From: Bacillota bacterium
Lineage (GTDB): Bacteria; Bacillota; UBA5301; Bu52
Direction of reading: 5' to 3'
DNA length: 64,000 nt
NCBI GenBank assembly: GCA_014896355.1
Contig: JADBKO010000015.1
Coordinates: forward strand, 1-64,000
Position 1 is the stretch's first letter. Every line of letters starts with the position of its first letter. The translations under genes and the position numbers were made by a program. This document shows, in pieces, positions 18,695 through 26,050 of the stretch. Under the pieces are notes generated by a model. The model was given only the letters and a program-made list of their open reading frames with translations, ran no database searches and was not told the origin of the DNA.

Positions 18695-18724
18695 TTGTCG
18701 GAACCAGGGCGTCTGGGTTAAAAT
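18695..18724 (+). promoter_or_regulatory. Possible promoter of the sigma-H gene
   Basis: TTGTCG (18695-18700), 18 bases, TAAAAT (18719-18724), about 60 bases before the start codon and just after a terminator. It fits a housekeeping sigma promoter. Confidence 0.5.
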
Positions 18725-18784
18725 AGGAACGTGCTTCTATCCTTGCCAGCGAAGACCACTGATCCGGAAGGAGCAGCGGGTGCC

Positions 18785-19453
18785 ATGGACTCAGCCGCCT
18801 GTGTTCTGACAGAAATGGAAGGTTCCTTGCAGACAGAGAAAGGATCTCAGCCTACGGACGAGCAGATGGTGGCTCGAGCCCAGAAGGGAGACACCGATGC
18901 CGTCGATCAGCTGTTCCATAAATACCGCCGGCTGGTTCATGCCTGGACCCGGCCCTATTTTTTGCGGGGAGCCGAGCCCGAAGACCTTTTTCAAGAGGGC
19001 ATGATCGGCTTCTACAAAGCCATCCGGGATTACACCGTAGGTAGCCCCACGCCCTTTGTGGCTTTTGCCCGGCTGTGCATCGTACGGCATGTTATCACCG
19101 CCGTAAAAGGGACGACCCGCCTCAAGCACCAACCCTTGAACGGCTACCTGTCTTTGCAGCATCCGGTCCACGAATGCCGGGACGAGCGACCGCTGCTGGA
19201 TGTGCTGGCCGGCAGCAGCGAGGAAGAGAACCCTGAAACACGATTCCTGGCGCAGGAGCGGCTGGATCTCGTGCGAAGAAAGCTACAAACAGTCCTGAGC
19301 CAGTTTGAACTACAGGTCTTCCAGTGCTACGTGAATGGTCTTTCCTACAAAGAAACAGCAGAACGCCTTCAGACGCGCACCAAGTCCATCGACAACGCCC
19401 TTTGCCGTATCCGCCGCAAATTGGGGCGAAGCCTGGACGGACTCAAGCCCTAG
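18785..19453 (+). CDS. sigH: RNA polymerase sporulation sigma factor SigH
   Basis: A 222-residue sigma-70-family factor whose sequence follows B. subtilis sigma-H closely: DEQMVARAQKGD, the region 2 stretch EDLFQEGMIGFYKAIRDY, ITAVKGTTRLKHQPLN, YLSLQHP, LLDVLAGS and the region 4 helix-turn-helix SYKETAERLQTRTKSIDNALCRIRRKL. Sigma-H starts the switch to sporulation by transcribing spo0A, spoIIA and others. ATG 18785 is chosen because GGAAGGAG lies 10 bases upstream. In Bacillus sigH lies near rlmB and secE; here it follows speD, which is unusual. The next gene is 191 bases away. Confidence 0.92.
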   Translation: MDSAACVLTEMEGSLQTEKGSQPTDEQMVARAQKGDTDAVDQLFHKYRRLVHAWTRPYFLRGAEPEDLFQEGMIGFYKAIRDYTVGSPTPFVAFARLCIVRHVITAVKGTTRLKHQPLNGYLSLQHPVHECRDERPLLDVLAGSSEEENPETRFLAQERLDLVRRKLQTVLSQFELQVFQCYVNGLSYKETAERLQTRTKSIDNALCRIRRKLGRSLDGLKP

Positions 19454-19604
19454 ACCTCAGCAGCCTGTTTATCCTTTTCGGCCGGGCTCGAGGGGGACAC
19501 CGCCGGAGCGGCCTCGGTGGCCTTTGAAGGATTTCCTCGTGATTTCCCGGCGCCGGCCCTGGAGGGCCTTGTTGCGATTTCTTGCGCCGGAGAATCTCAC
19601 AGCG

Positions 19605-19623
19605 GACAGAATTCTGTCATAAT
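19605..19623 (+). promoter_or_regulatory. Perfect 14-bp palindrome overlapping an extended -10 of the DUF554 gene
   Basis: GACAGAATTCTGTC (19605-19618) is a perfect palindrome. Its right end runs into TGTCATAAT (19615-19623), which reads as an extended -10 (TGn plus CATAAT), 22 bases before the DUF554 start. An operator on a promoter is a reasonable reading. A related 13-mer occurs before the HEAT-repeat gene at 20382-20394. Confidence 0.45.
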
Positions 19624-19644
19624 TTCTCGGAGAAAGGGCTTCAT

Positions 19645-20325
19645 ATGGGGACACTGCTCAACGCTGCCGCCATCGTGATGGGGTCCTTATTGGGCCGCCT
19701 GATGCAGGGCCGGCTGCCGGATCATCTGTCCAGACAAGGGATCCAGTTGATCGGGCTGTTCATTTTCCTCATCGGCGTGAAGATGGCCATTGGACCCAGC
19801 CAGCCGCTGGTGGTGCTGTTTTCGCTCATCATCGGCTCGATCCTTGGAGGGACGTGGCGTATCGAAGACCGGCTGGAAGCCCTCAGCCGCCGTTTGGAGC
19901 AGCGGTTTGCCGCAGGCCAGGGGATCGGGCAGGGGTTCATCACTGGCACGTTGCTGTTCTGCGTGGGCCCCTTGGCGATTATGGGGTCTCTGCAGGACGG
20001 ACTGCGCCAGGGAATCACCCTCTTAGCCAACAAGGCCCTGCTGGACGGGTTGAGTTCCGTGGCCCTTTCCTCGTCGTTGGGTGTCGGCGTGGCATTGTCC
20101 GCGGCTCCGGTTCTGGTATACCAGGAGGGCATCACGCTGCTGGCCGGTTTCTTGAACCAGTTGCTGGTGCCGGCAGCTGTCTCGGACATGACGGCCGTGG
20201 GGGGAGTCTTGATTGTGGCCATGGGGTTGAATATGTTAGGGATGACCCGGTTTAAGGTGGCGGACCTCCTTCCCGGCCTATTTGTGGCATTGGCTTTGAG
20301 TGCGGCGTGGCACCGGTCCTTCTAG
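19645..20325 (+). CDS. DUF554 (YdfK/YqgA-type) integral membrane protein
   Basis: A 226-residue protein with about six or seven membrane helices and the conserved DUF554 features: start MGTLLNAAAIVMGSLLG, the GSILGGTWRIEDRLE segment, GFITGTLLFCVGPLAIMGSLQDGL and GGVLIVAMGLNMLG. The family is widespread and described only as possible transporters. The ATG follows GAAAGGG. It appears to have its own promoter with a palindrome. No transport substrate can be named. Confidence 0.88.
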   Translation: MGTLLNAAAIVMGSLLGRLMQGRLPDHLSRQGIQLIGLFIFLIGVKMAIGPSQPLVVLFSLIIGSILGGTWRIEDRLEALSRRLEQRFAAGQGIGQGFITGTLLFCVGPLAIMGSLQDGLRQGITLLANKALLDGLSSVALSSSLGVGVALSAAPVLVYQEGITLLAGFLNQLLVPAAVSDMTAVGGVLIVAMGLNMLGMTRFKVADLLPGLFVALALSAAWHRSF

Positions 20326-20381
20326 CTTTCTCAGATGGGGGGTACGTTTCGAAACAACCGGATACTGGATTACCCATTGAC

Positions 20382-20396
20382 GAATTCTGTTATACA
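20382..20396 (+). promoter_or_regulatory. Extended -10-like element before the HEAT-repeat gene
   Basis: GAATTCTGTTATA matches the element in front of the DUF554 gene (GAATTCTGTCATA) at 12 of 13 positions and sits at a like distance from the GTG start at 20422. TGTTATACA could act as an extended -10. Confidence 0.35.
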
Positions 20397-20421
20397 GGCT
20401 GCGTTGGGGGGGCGGTCTGCA

Positions 20422-21423
20422 GTGGATCTCACGAGTGGCGCCATCGAGGAGCACCTTCGGGAGTTGAACCAGCGTGCCCAGGAAGCCGACGGGTTGGCTG
20501 GGCCGGACAAGGAAAAGGCCCTGAGCGAGGTAGCTGCCTTGCGCGCGGCCATGCGGTCCATGCTGATTCGGGGGTTGGAGAGCGACCGGACCGATGTCCG
20601 GCGGGCCGCGATCTTCGGCCTCAGCAAGATCTGTGGCCCAGCGGACATCCCCCTCTTGTTGGAAGCCTGTCATGATCCGGACGAGTCGGTCCGGGCATGG
20701 GCAGTGGCAGCCTTGGGCTCCCTGCGGGATCCCAGCACGGCCCGGGCGTTGGTGGAGACGTTGGAGGACCCGTCGCTCTTCGTGCATTATCACGCGGTCT
20801 TGGCCCTGCGCAAGCTCCCTTCGGACGCGGTCCTGCCCCCCCTCGCCGAGGCGTTGAGCCATCCGGAGGCCATGGTGCGCCAACGGGCAGCAAAACTCCT
20901 GGGCATGCTGCAAGATCGCTCCGCTGTGGACAGCCTGATCCGCGCATCCTGTGATGAAGAAGCAGGAGTCCGGTACGAAGTGGTGGAAGCACTGGGGCAC
21001 ATCGGCGATGGGCGGGCGCTGCGGGTCTTGTTGGCGGCCCTCTACGACGAAAACCGCGAGGTCCGCTCTGCTGCTGTGCGGGGCCTGAAGCGCGTGGGGT
21101 CGCCCGCTGCCATCCGCCCCCTGGTTTATCTGGCTCTGACGGACCGGGACCTGCGGGCAGCGGCTCTGGATTCCTTACGGGAGCTTTGCGGGCCCCAGGC
21201 CCTCTTTCCCGTCTACCACGCCCTGGCCCAACAGGAGGTGGCGGCGGATCAGGTGGCGGCCGCCATCGCTTCGCAGGCCGGGTATGAGCAGGGTGAGCTC
21301 AGCCTCTGGGGTCAGGAACCCTTTTCCTCGATGAGCACAGCGGGCGAGGCTGGAAACCCGGACTTGAATCCCGTACCTGTTCACTGGGGCGGGCAGGACA
21401 GGTGGCATGGGCAAAGTGAGTGA
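20422..21423 (+). CDS. HEAT-repeat protein
   Basis: A 333-residue all-helical protein with about seven HEAT (PBS-lyase-like) repeats of ~31 residues, for example DVRRAAIFGLSKICGPADIPLL, SVRAWAVAALGSLRDPSTARAL, MVRQRAAKLLGMLQDRSAVDSL, GVRYEVVEALGHIGDGRALRVL and EVRSAAVRGLKRVGSPAAIRPL. Such proteins are protein-binding scaffolds; the partner is not known. GTG 20422 is preferred because a G-rich ribosome site and the -10-like element precede it; ATG 20335 has neither. The last ~40 residues are unstructured. It overlaps the open frame upstream of surE. Confidence 0.78.
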   Translation: MDLTSGAIEEHLRELNQRAQEADGLAGPDKEKALSEVAALRAAMRSMLIRGLESDRTDVRRAAIFGLSKICGPADIPLLLEACHDPDESVRAWAVAALGSLRDPSTARALVETLEDPSLFVHYHAVLALRKLPSDAVLPPLAEALSHPEAMVRQRAAKLLGMLQDRSAVDSLIRASCDEEAGVRYEVVEALGHIGDGRALRVLLAALYDENREVRSAAVRGLKRVGSPAAIRPLVYLALTDRDLRAAALDSLRELCGPQALFPVYHALAQQEVAADQVAAAIASQAGYEQGELSLWGQEPFSSMSTAGEAGNPDLNPVPVHWGGQDRWHGQSE

Positions 21424-21505
21424 CCAGGGCCCCGGGTCAGGGTGCAGCGGGCGCCGCCAGCCGGACGCGCATGACCGGGCCTATCCATGGGGGTGCGAGA
21501 CCGCA

Positions 21506-22312
21506 TTGCGGTTGTTGTTAACCAATGATGACGGTATTTGGGCGCAGGGGCTTCGCCAGTTGGCCCGGGCGCTGGCGGGCACGGGCGACGTCACCGTGGT
21601 GGCCCCCGAACGGGAGCGCAGTGCCATGGGGCACGCCATTACCATGCACAAGCCCTTGCGGGTCAACCCGGTGCCAGATTGGCTGCCGGGCGTCGAGGGC
21701 GTGCGGGCGTTCACCGTCAATGGGACGCCGTCAGACTGTGTGAAGATCGGCGCCCAAGCCCTGGTGGACCGGCTCCCCGACTGCCTGCTTTCCGGCATCA
21801 ACCGGGGCCCCAACCTGGGCATGGACATCTTCTACTCAGGGACGGTGTCCGCAGCCGTAGAAGGCCTGCTTTTAGGGATCCCCGCCATCGCCCTTTCTTT
21901 GAACGTGTCCGGCACCGCCTCCCAGGCTCCCGGCCCCGATTCCTATCAGAAGGCTGCGGCATTTGGCAGGATGCTGTGCAGACAGGTCGTGGAGCGGGGT
22001 CTGCCCCAGCGGGTATTCCTCAATGTCAACGTCCCCTTCGGCCCGGTTCAGGGTGTGCGGATCACCCGGGTCGGAGCCCGGCGCTACCACGATGTCCTGG
22101 AGGAACGTAGAGACCTCCAGGGACGCAGCTACTACTGGCTGGGCGGAGAATTGGTGGATGCAGACCAAGATCCGGCCAGCGATTCCGTGGCCGTGCGCCA
22201 GGGATATATCTCGGTCAGCCCGGTCCGGTTCGACCTGAGCCCCCCGGAGCTGCAGGAGCTGCTGCGCTCGTGGGACCTTCGCCTTCCTTCCGCCGGTGAC
22301 GGACGAGCGTGA
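21506..22312 (+). CDS. surE: 5'/3'-nucleotidase SurE
   Basis: A metal-dependent phosphatase acting on nucleoside monophosphates, linked to stationary-phase survival. The 268-residue protein starts MRLLLTNDDG, where Asp8 and Asp9 bind metal; ERERSAMGHAIT near 36-47, NGTPSDCV near 74-81 and SGINRGPNLG near 96-105 complete the active site. TTG 21506 matches the normal SurE N-terminus. The frame stays open back to ATG 21407 inside the HEAT gene, which would add 33 unconserved residues, so the start is not certain. Confidence 0.9.
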   Translation: MRLLLTNDDGIWAQGLRQLARALAGTGDVTVVAPERERSAMGHAITMHKPLRVNPVPDWLPGVEGVRAFTVNGTPSDCVKIGAQALVDRLPDCLLSGINRGPNLGMDIFYSGTVSAAVEGLLLGIPAIALSLNVSGTASQAPGPDSYQKAAAFGRMLCRQVVERGLPQRVFLNVNVPFGPVQGVRITRVGARRYHDVLEERRDLQGRSYYWLGGELVDADQDPASDSVAVRQGYISVSPVRFDLSPPELQELLRSWDLRLPSAGDGRA

Positions 22313-22398
22313 CAACATGCGCCTGCCGGCTCCGGCTCATAGAATGGAGTGGCCGCCCTGGAGGCGGCCAAACGGGGGTGCCCTTCGGCGGGCACGGG

Positions 22399-22755
22399 AT
22401 GGAGCGAAGGAGCATGGGGGGCACGGTGGCGCTTTTGTGGGCGGCGGTGGCCCTGCTGGCTGCCGCGATCGTCGCGGCCCTGGTACTGGGATGGACCTGC
22501 GCTTCCCGCCGCGGCTGTAGCCGCAGGGTTCAGTGGCTCGGGCGAAAGGCGGCGGGCGAGGGGGGGAGGAGCCTCCCCGGCACCGGGAGGCTGGAGGCCG
22601 GGAACATGGCACCCGAAGAGCCAGCGGCGCTGCAGGAGCCGGAGGGCCAGGAGACCCCATCCCTGCTTTCAGGATGGATCCAACGTCTGCTGTGGTTGGT
22701 GATCGGCGTATCGCTGGCACTGGCTCTCCTGGCGGTCCGTGCGCTTTTCCAGTAG
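22399..22755 (+). CDS. Small protein with two membrane helices
   Basis: About 118 residues with a helix near the N-terminus (VALLWAAVALLAAAIVAALVLG) and another at the C-terminus (LLWLVIGVSLALALLAVRALF), joined by a Gly/Glu-rich loop. Not assigned to a family. ATG 22399 or 22414 is possible; GGAG lies close to the second. It ends in TAG, after which the same frame reads DNETLRQDNEVLRK, a coiled-coil-like stretch, before running on for about 60 codons. It sits between surE and a DUF4264 gene. Confidence 0.5.
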   Translation: MERRSMGGTVALLWAAVALLAAAIVAALVLGWTCASRRGCSRRVQWLGRKAAGEGGRSLPGTGRLEAGNMAPEEPAALQEPEGQETPSLLSGWIQRLLWLVIGVSLALALLAVRALFQ

Positions 22756-22796
22756 GATAACGAGACGCTTCGGCAGGACAATGAGGTGCTACGAAA

Positions 22797-23081
22797 ATGC
22801 ATGCGGCCAAGAAACCCAGTGAAGCGGCGGCCCGGCGCCCCCGCCTCCCATTGGCTCCCCATGAAGCCTTGGCGTTGGTGGCCACACAGACGTTTCAGAT
22901 TTCAGGAGAACTGCCGCGGCTCATCACGTTTCTCAACCGGGCTCTGAAAGACAGGGGGCTCATTTTCGGGTTGCGGCAAGGCGGTGCTGCGGACCGTTTC
23001 TGCATCACCATTTATGAGCTGCCCGGCCCTGTGTCTCCCGATCCCGGGAGACCTCGACGGTCTGACATCCCACAATCGTAA
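22797..23081 (+). CDS. DUF4264 (YpmA-type) small protein
   Basis: A 94-residue protein. Its middle (about residues 30-74), with QTFQISGELPRLITFLNRALK and RGLIFGLRQ followed by FCITIYEL, matches the pattern of the Bacillus YpmA/DUF4264 family, a single alpha/beta domain of unknown role. About 28 residues precede the domain and 20 follow it. ATG 22797 has GAGG about 11 bases upstream. It sits 18 bases before ddl. Confidence 0.7.
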   Translation: MHAAKKPSEAAARRPRLPLAPHEALALVATQTFQISGELPRLITFLNRALKDRGLIFGLRQGGAADRFCITIYELPGPVSPDPGRPRRSDIPQS

Positions 23082-23099
23082 GGCGGAGGCATTCAGCCG

Positions 23100-24149
23100 A
23101 TGGAAAAGCTCACCGTCGCCGTGATCTTGGGCGGCTTGTCCACAGAGAGGGAAGTTTCGCTGCGCACGGGAGAGCAGGTGGCTGCCGCCCTGCGCAACCG
23201 CGGCCACCGGGTGGTGGAGATCGACCCTGCCGACTACCACCTGGGCATGGCGGCCAGAGGCGGCGGTAGAACCGGCGGGGCGCAGGAGGATGGGCGGCCC
23301 CCCGCGCCCTCAAGCCTGGCCGGAGCCGCCCGCTTTCTCCGGAGCCTGGCGGAGGTCTGCGTGGATGTGGCTTATATCGCCCTACACGGAGCCTACGGCG
23401 AGGACGGTCGGTTCCAGGGCTTTCTGGACCTTTTGGGAATTCCGTATGTGGGCTCGGGAGTCCTGGCCAGTGCCCTGGCTATGGATAAGCCCATGGCCAA
23501 ACTGGTCTTTGCCAGCCAGGGAATCCCCGTGGCCAAGGGGGAGGTCCTGGAGCGGGCCGAGTTGGAGCAAACCGATAAGGCAGCGCTCTTGGAGCGGGTG
23601 GAGCGGAACCTGGGCTGGCCGGCAGTCATCAAACCTGCAGATCAAGGCTCCGCTGTGGGCGTGACGATCGCCCACGGGCCAGAGCCGTTTTGGGACGGTT
23701 TACGGAAAGCGTTCCGGTTCGGCCAGCGGGTGTTGATAGAGGAGTATATCCCAGGCATGGAACTGACCGTGGCCGTAGTGGGGCGCCGGCACATGCGGAG
23801 CCTGCCGGCCATCGAAATCGTCCCGCGCAAGACCTTCTATGACTACGAGGCGAAATACGCACCGGGCGGCAGCGAGCACATCATTCCCGCCCGCCTTCCC
23901 GGCGAGCTCCTGCAACGGGCTGCGGAGATTTCCATCCGCGCCTGCCAATCCCTGGGCTGCCGGGATCTGGCCCGAGTGGACCTGCGGGTCCCACCTTCGG
24001 GGGAGATGAGAGTGCTGGAGGTCAACACCCTGCCGGGAATGACGGCTACCAGCCTGGTGCCGGATGCCGCCAGAGCCGCCGGCATCCAGTTCCCGGACTT
24101 GTTGGAGAAACTGCTCCAGATGGCTCTGGGGCAGGAGCCTGAATGGTGA
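23100..24149 (+). CDS. ddl: D-alanine--D-alanine ligase
   Basis: Joins two D-alanines with ATP for the peptidoglycan stem peptide. The 349-residue ATP-grasp protein has VILGGLSTEREVSLRTG near residues 8-24, ALHGAYGEDGRFQG near 97-110, VGSGVLASALAMDK near 119-132, IKPADQGSAVGV and EEYIPGMELTVAV, and the metal-binding end VLEVNTLPGMT. A Gly-rich loop (about 52-70) is inserted near the N-terminus. All catalytic motifs are intact. Confidence 0.95.
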   Translation: MEKLTVAVILGGLSTEREVSLRTGEQVAAALRNRGHRVVEIDPADYHLGMAARGGGRTGGAQEDGRPPAPSSLAGAARFLRSLAEVCVDVAYIALHGAYGEDGRFQGFLDLLGIPYVGSGVLASALAMDKPMAKLVFASQGIPVAKGEVLERAELEQTDKAALLERVERNLGWPAVIKPADQGSAVGVTIAHGPEPFWDGLRKAFRFGQRVLIEEYIPGMELTVAVVGRRHMRSLPAIEIVPRKTFYDYEAKYAPGGSEHIIPARLPGELLQRAAEISIRACQSLGCRDLARVDLRVPPSGEMRVLEVNTLPGMTATSLVPDAARAAGIQFPDLLEKLLQMALGQEPEW

Positions 24150-24405
24150 GGTCCGTATACGTTTCCAGCTCCCGGCAGATCCTACATCCAGGACAGGCAG
24201 GAGTCCAGCCGGCCTACCTGAAGCACGTACCTGGGCAAGCCAGAGCTCGGCCCTCTCTTTCTAAATCTTCGCAGCGATCGGAGGAAGGGTTTGGCGTTCT
24301 TTTGCCGAAGGATAGCCGTGACAGAAACTACAATGTCAGCCCAACAAGGCAAGCCCTGTTTGTGCGGAGAGCGTGCCTCAGACAACTCAAAAGGGGGAAT
24401 TGGCC
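24150..24405. other. Intergenic region ddl to hypothetical gene
   Basis: No gene could be supported. It holds a purine-rich patch, GGAGGAAGGGTTTGGCG (24280-24296), and TACAAT (24329-24334) that could be a -10 about 70 bases before the next start, but no good -35 is placed with it. Confidence 0.3.
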
Positions 24406-24816
24406 ATGGAGCTGGTGGCTAAGGACGACGTGTTGGGGGGGCTGAAGAAGTTCAAGAGGCTGGCAAAGCAGGACCTTCTGGCCAGCACCTTGACTTCGGA
24501 TCCCGAATTCTGGAGGGCGATGGCCGAGGCGAGGCGACGGAAATACGCCGAGTTGATGGATCTGATCGAGAGAAACGGAGTAGAATGGACCCGCGACCAA
24601 AGCCTGCAGGATTATGCCCGACTCCCCCTCTTGGAACCCGATGACCATTCCCACCCTGACATCCGTGGAGAAGAGCAAGCCCTAGAAATGTTCTTCAGCC
24701 TCCTGGGTACGGACCGTAAAACCCTCCGTGAATTGCGCAGCCAGAGGCCCCCTTCCGCAGCTTCCACGCCAGACTTCAGTCCCGGGCAGGAAATGCCTGC
24801 CCAGGCCAGCTCATAA
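24406..24816 (+). CDS. Hypothetical helical protein
   Basis: A 136-residue soluble, charged protein of unknown family. The first ~90 residues are predicted helical and rich in Lys/Arg/Glu (KFKRLAKQDLLASTL, AMAEARRRKYAELMDLIERNGVEW); the end is Pro/Ser-rich. ATG 24406 follows AAGGGGG by 9 bases. No signal peptide or membrane helix is seen. Its 3' end meets a small minus-strand open frame by a 6-base overlap. Confidence 0.6.
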   Translation: MELVAKDDVLGGLKKFKRLAKQDLLASTLTSDPEFWRAMAEARRRKYAELMDLIERNGVEWTRDQSLQDYARLPLLEPDDHSHPDIRGEEQALEMFFSLLGTDRKTLRELRSQRPPSAASTPDFSPGQEMPAQASS

Positions 24817-24966
24817 GTCTGGACTGGCCGCGCGGCACCGCGAGAGGCAGCCGCCGCGACAGTAGTGGGCCACGCGCGGATGATAACGAATGATACGGCG
24901 GTAGTCCATCGGGGCCGGGGTCGGCCCAGGCACGTAGGGCAGCCCCGGCCGTAACAAATGGGGCAT
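24811..24966 (-). CDS. Candidate small Cys-rich protein downstream of lexA
   Basis: A 51-codon frame on the minus strand, 54 bases after lexA and in the same direction. The C-terminal half reads MDYRRIIRYHPRVAHYC, then RGGCLSRCRAAS, with three cysteines in about ten residues and several basic and aromatic residues. GGAGG lies directly before ATG 24966 and ten bases before an in-frame TTG at 24957, so TTG may be the true start. I do not recognise a family. It could be co-transcribed with lexA. Confidence 0.35.
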   Translation of the reverse strand: MPHLLRPGLPYVPGPTPAPMDYRRIIRYHPRVAHYCRGGCLSRCRAASPDL

Positions 24967-25020
24967 TCCTCCGCCCGGAATTCGGTAGATGGCAGCGCCC
25001 GGACCTGCACAGCATCGCGT

Positions 25021-25713
25021 TCAGAGCCTGCGGACCACCGCAATGACTTTTCCCAAGATGGACAACGGCTGGTCCGGCTTTACATAAATGGGCTGCATGA
25101 GGCTGTTCTCCGGCTGCAGACGAATGCGCCCTTTTTCGTGGTAGATGCGTTTTACCGTGGCCTCATCGCCCACCAGGGCCACGGCAATCTCTCCCTCCTC
25201 CACAGACGGCTGCTTTTTCACCACCACCATATCGCCGTCCAAGATGCCGGCTTCAACCATGGATTGCCCACGGACCCGCAGCATGAACACCTCGTCTTCT
25301 TCCCCCCATTGAGCCGGGATGGGGAAATAACCTTCAATGTTCTCCTGCGCCAAAATGGGCAATCCTGCAGCTACTTGGCCTACCACCGGGACCCGGCTGA
25401 TGGCAATGCCTTCCACTGCTTCCGGCATTGCTGATCGCTCCGCGATGGTCGGCCGGCGCTGGATGGCGGGCGGCTCGTCCAGAGCCGGGGCCAGGATTTC
25501 AATGGCCCGGGGTTTCGTAGGATCCCGCCGGATGAACCCCTGGCGCTCCAGGGTGTTCAAATGGGCATGCACCGTCGAGCTGGAACGGAGTCCCACTGCG
25601 GTACCTATTTCCCGGACTGACGGGGGATACCCGTGGGCCCGGGCATGCTGCCGGATATAATCGAGGATCTGCCGCTGCCTTTCACTCAAGCCTGCGCGTC
25701 TTCGCCTCGGCAT
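25021..25713 (-). CDS. lexA: LexA repressor
   Basis: Represses SOS genes until RecA filaments trigger self-cleavage. The 230-residue protein has the N-terminal winged helix ([37 protein letters not shown]), the Ala116-Gly117 cleavage site in VAAGLPI, and the catalytic Ser151 (RGQSMVEAG) and Lys188 (EATVKRI). ATG 25713 is preceded by AAAGGGAG; an earlier start at 25740 lacks this. Its promoter region carries several SOS-box-like sites, so it should repress itself and the divergent yneA-like gene. Confidence 0.96.
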   Translation of the reverse strand: MPRRRRAGLSERQRQILDYIRQHARAHGYPPSVREIGTAVGLRSSSTVHAHLNTLERQGFIRRDPTKPRAIEILAPALDEPPAIQRRPTIAERSAMPEAVEGIAISRVPVVGQVAAGLPILAQENIEGYFPIPAQWGEEDEVFMLRVRGQSMVEAGILDGDMVVVKKQPSVEEGEIAVALVGDEATVKRIYHEKGRIRLQPENSLMQPIYVKPDQPLSILGKVIAVVRRL

Positions 25714-25791
25714 GTTGCTGTACACTCCCTTTGTCCCCAAATACGGCCAACCCCAGCATAGTCAGTTCGAAGCGGGTTATTCCCGAACTCA

Positions 25792-25820
25792 ATTATAACA
25801 CGGAACGCGTGTGTTTGAAA
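25792..25820 (-). promoter_or_regulatory. lexA promoter
   Basis: On the minus strand TATAAT (25792-25797) is preceded after 17 bases by TTTCAA (25815-25820). The -35 is weak, but the -10 is perfect and lies about 80 bases before the lexA start. One SOS-box-like site fills the spacer and another covers the -35. Confidence 0.6.
25802..25815 (+). promoter_or_regulatory. SOS-box-like site in the lexA promoter spacer
   Basis: GGAACGCGTGTGTT. Compared with the Bacillus LexA box CGAACRNRYGTTYC it keeps GAAC, the R-N-R-Y centre and GT, and has G in place of the second T. Confidence 0.45.
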
Positions 25821-25831
25821 ACATCTGTTCG
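25817..25831 (-). promoter_or_regulatory. LexA (SOS) box over the lexA -35
   Basis: Minus strand CGAACAGATGTTTTC matches the Bacillus consensus CGAACRNRYGTTYC at 13 of 14 positions. Binding here would block RNA polymerase at lexA. Confidence 0.65.
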
Positions 25832-25937
25832 TGTACCCCGTCGGATTCTGTTGCCACAGGGCGGTACCCCGGGAGGTCCAGCGAGAAAAGACGGCGTACT
25901 GCCGTCGGCCGCCCGACATGCGGGAGCGCGTATATGT

Positions 25938-25951
25938 AGAACGCGTGTGCC
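25938..25951 (+). promoter_or_regulatory. SOS-box-like site upstream of the yneA-like gene
   Basis: AGAACGCGTGTGCC, 12 of 14 matches to the Bacillus LexA box. It lies just upstream of the -35 of the rightward promoter and shares the core GAACGCGTGTG with the site at 25802. Confidence 0.45.
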
Positions 25952-25959
25952 TGGAACTG

Positions 25960-25988
25960 TTGTGCGCAGAACACACGTGTGTTATAAT
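25960..25988 (+). promoter_or_regulatory. Promoter of the yneA-like gene with operator in the spacer
   Basis: TTGTGC (25960-25965), 17 bases, perfect TATAAT (25983-25988). The spacer contains AGAACACACGTGTGTT (25968-25983), whose core AACACACGTGTGTT is a perfect 14-bp palindrome with the GAAC start of a LexA box. The gene starts at 26051. Confidence 0.65.
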
Positions 25989-26050
25989 GTAAGCGGAAAA
26001 GGGTGGGGAAGACACCATCAACTCTGGAACCAGGAACCAGGGGGGCACGA

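Larger units (their letters stand above)
18418..18784. other. Structured speD-sigH intergenic region
   Basis: These 367 bases hold no convincing gene. Several small hairpins can form: AAGG/CCTT at 18535-18551, an alternative CTTC/GAAG at 18549-18568, and an ACAGATC stem with one bulge at 18572-18591. The terminator at 18634-18659 and the sigH promoter candidate at 18695-18724 follow. It may be a long structured speD 3' end or a small RNA; no riboswitch class was recognised. Confidence 0.4.
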
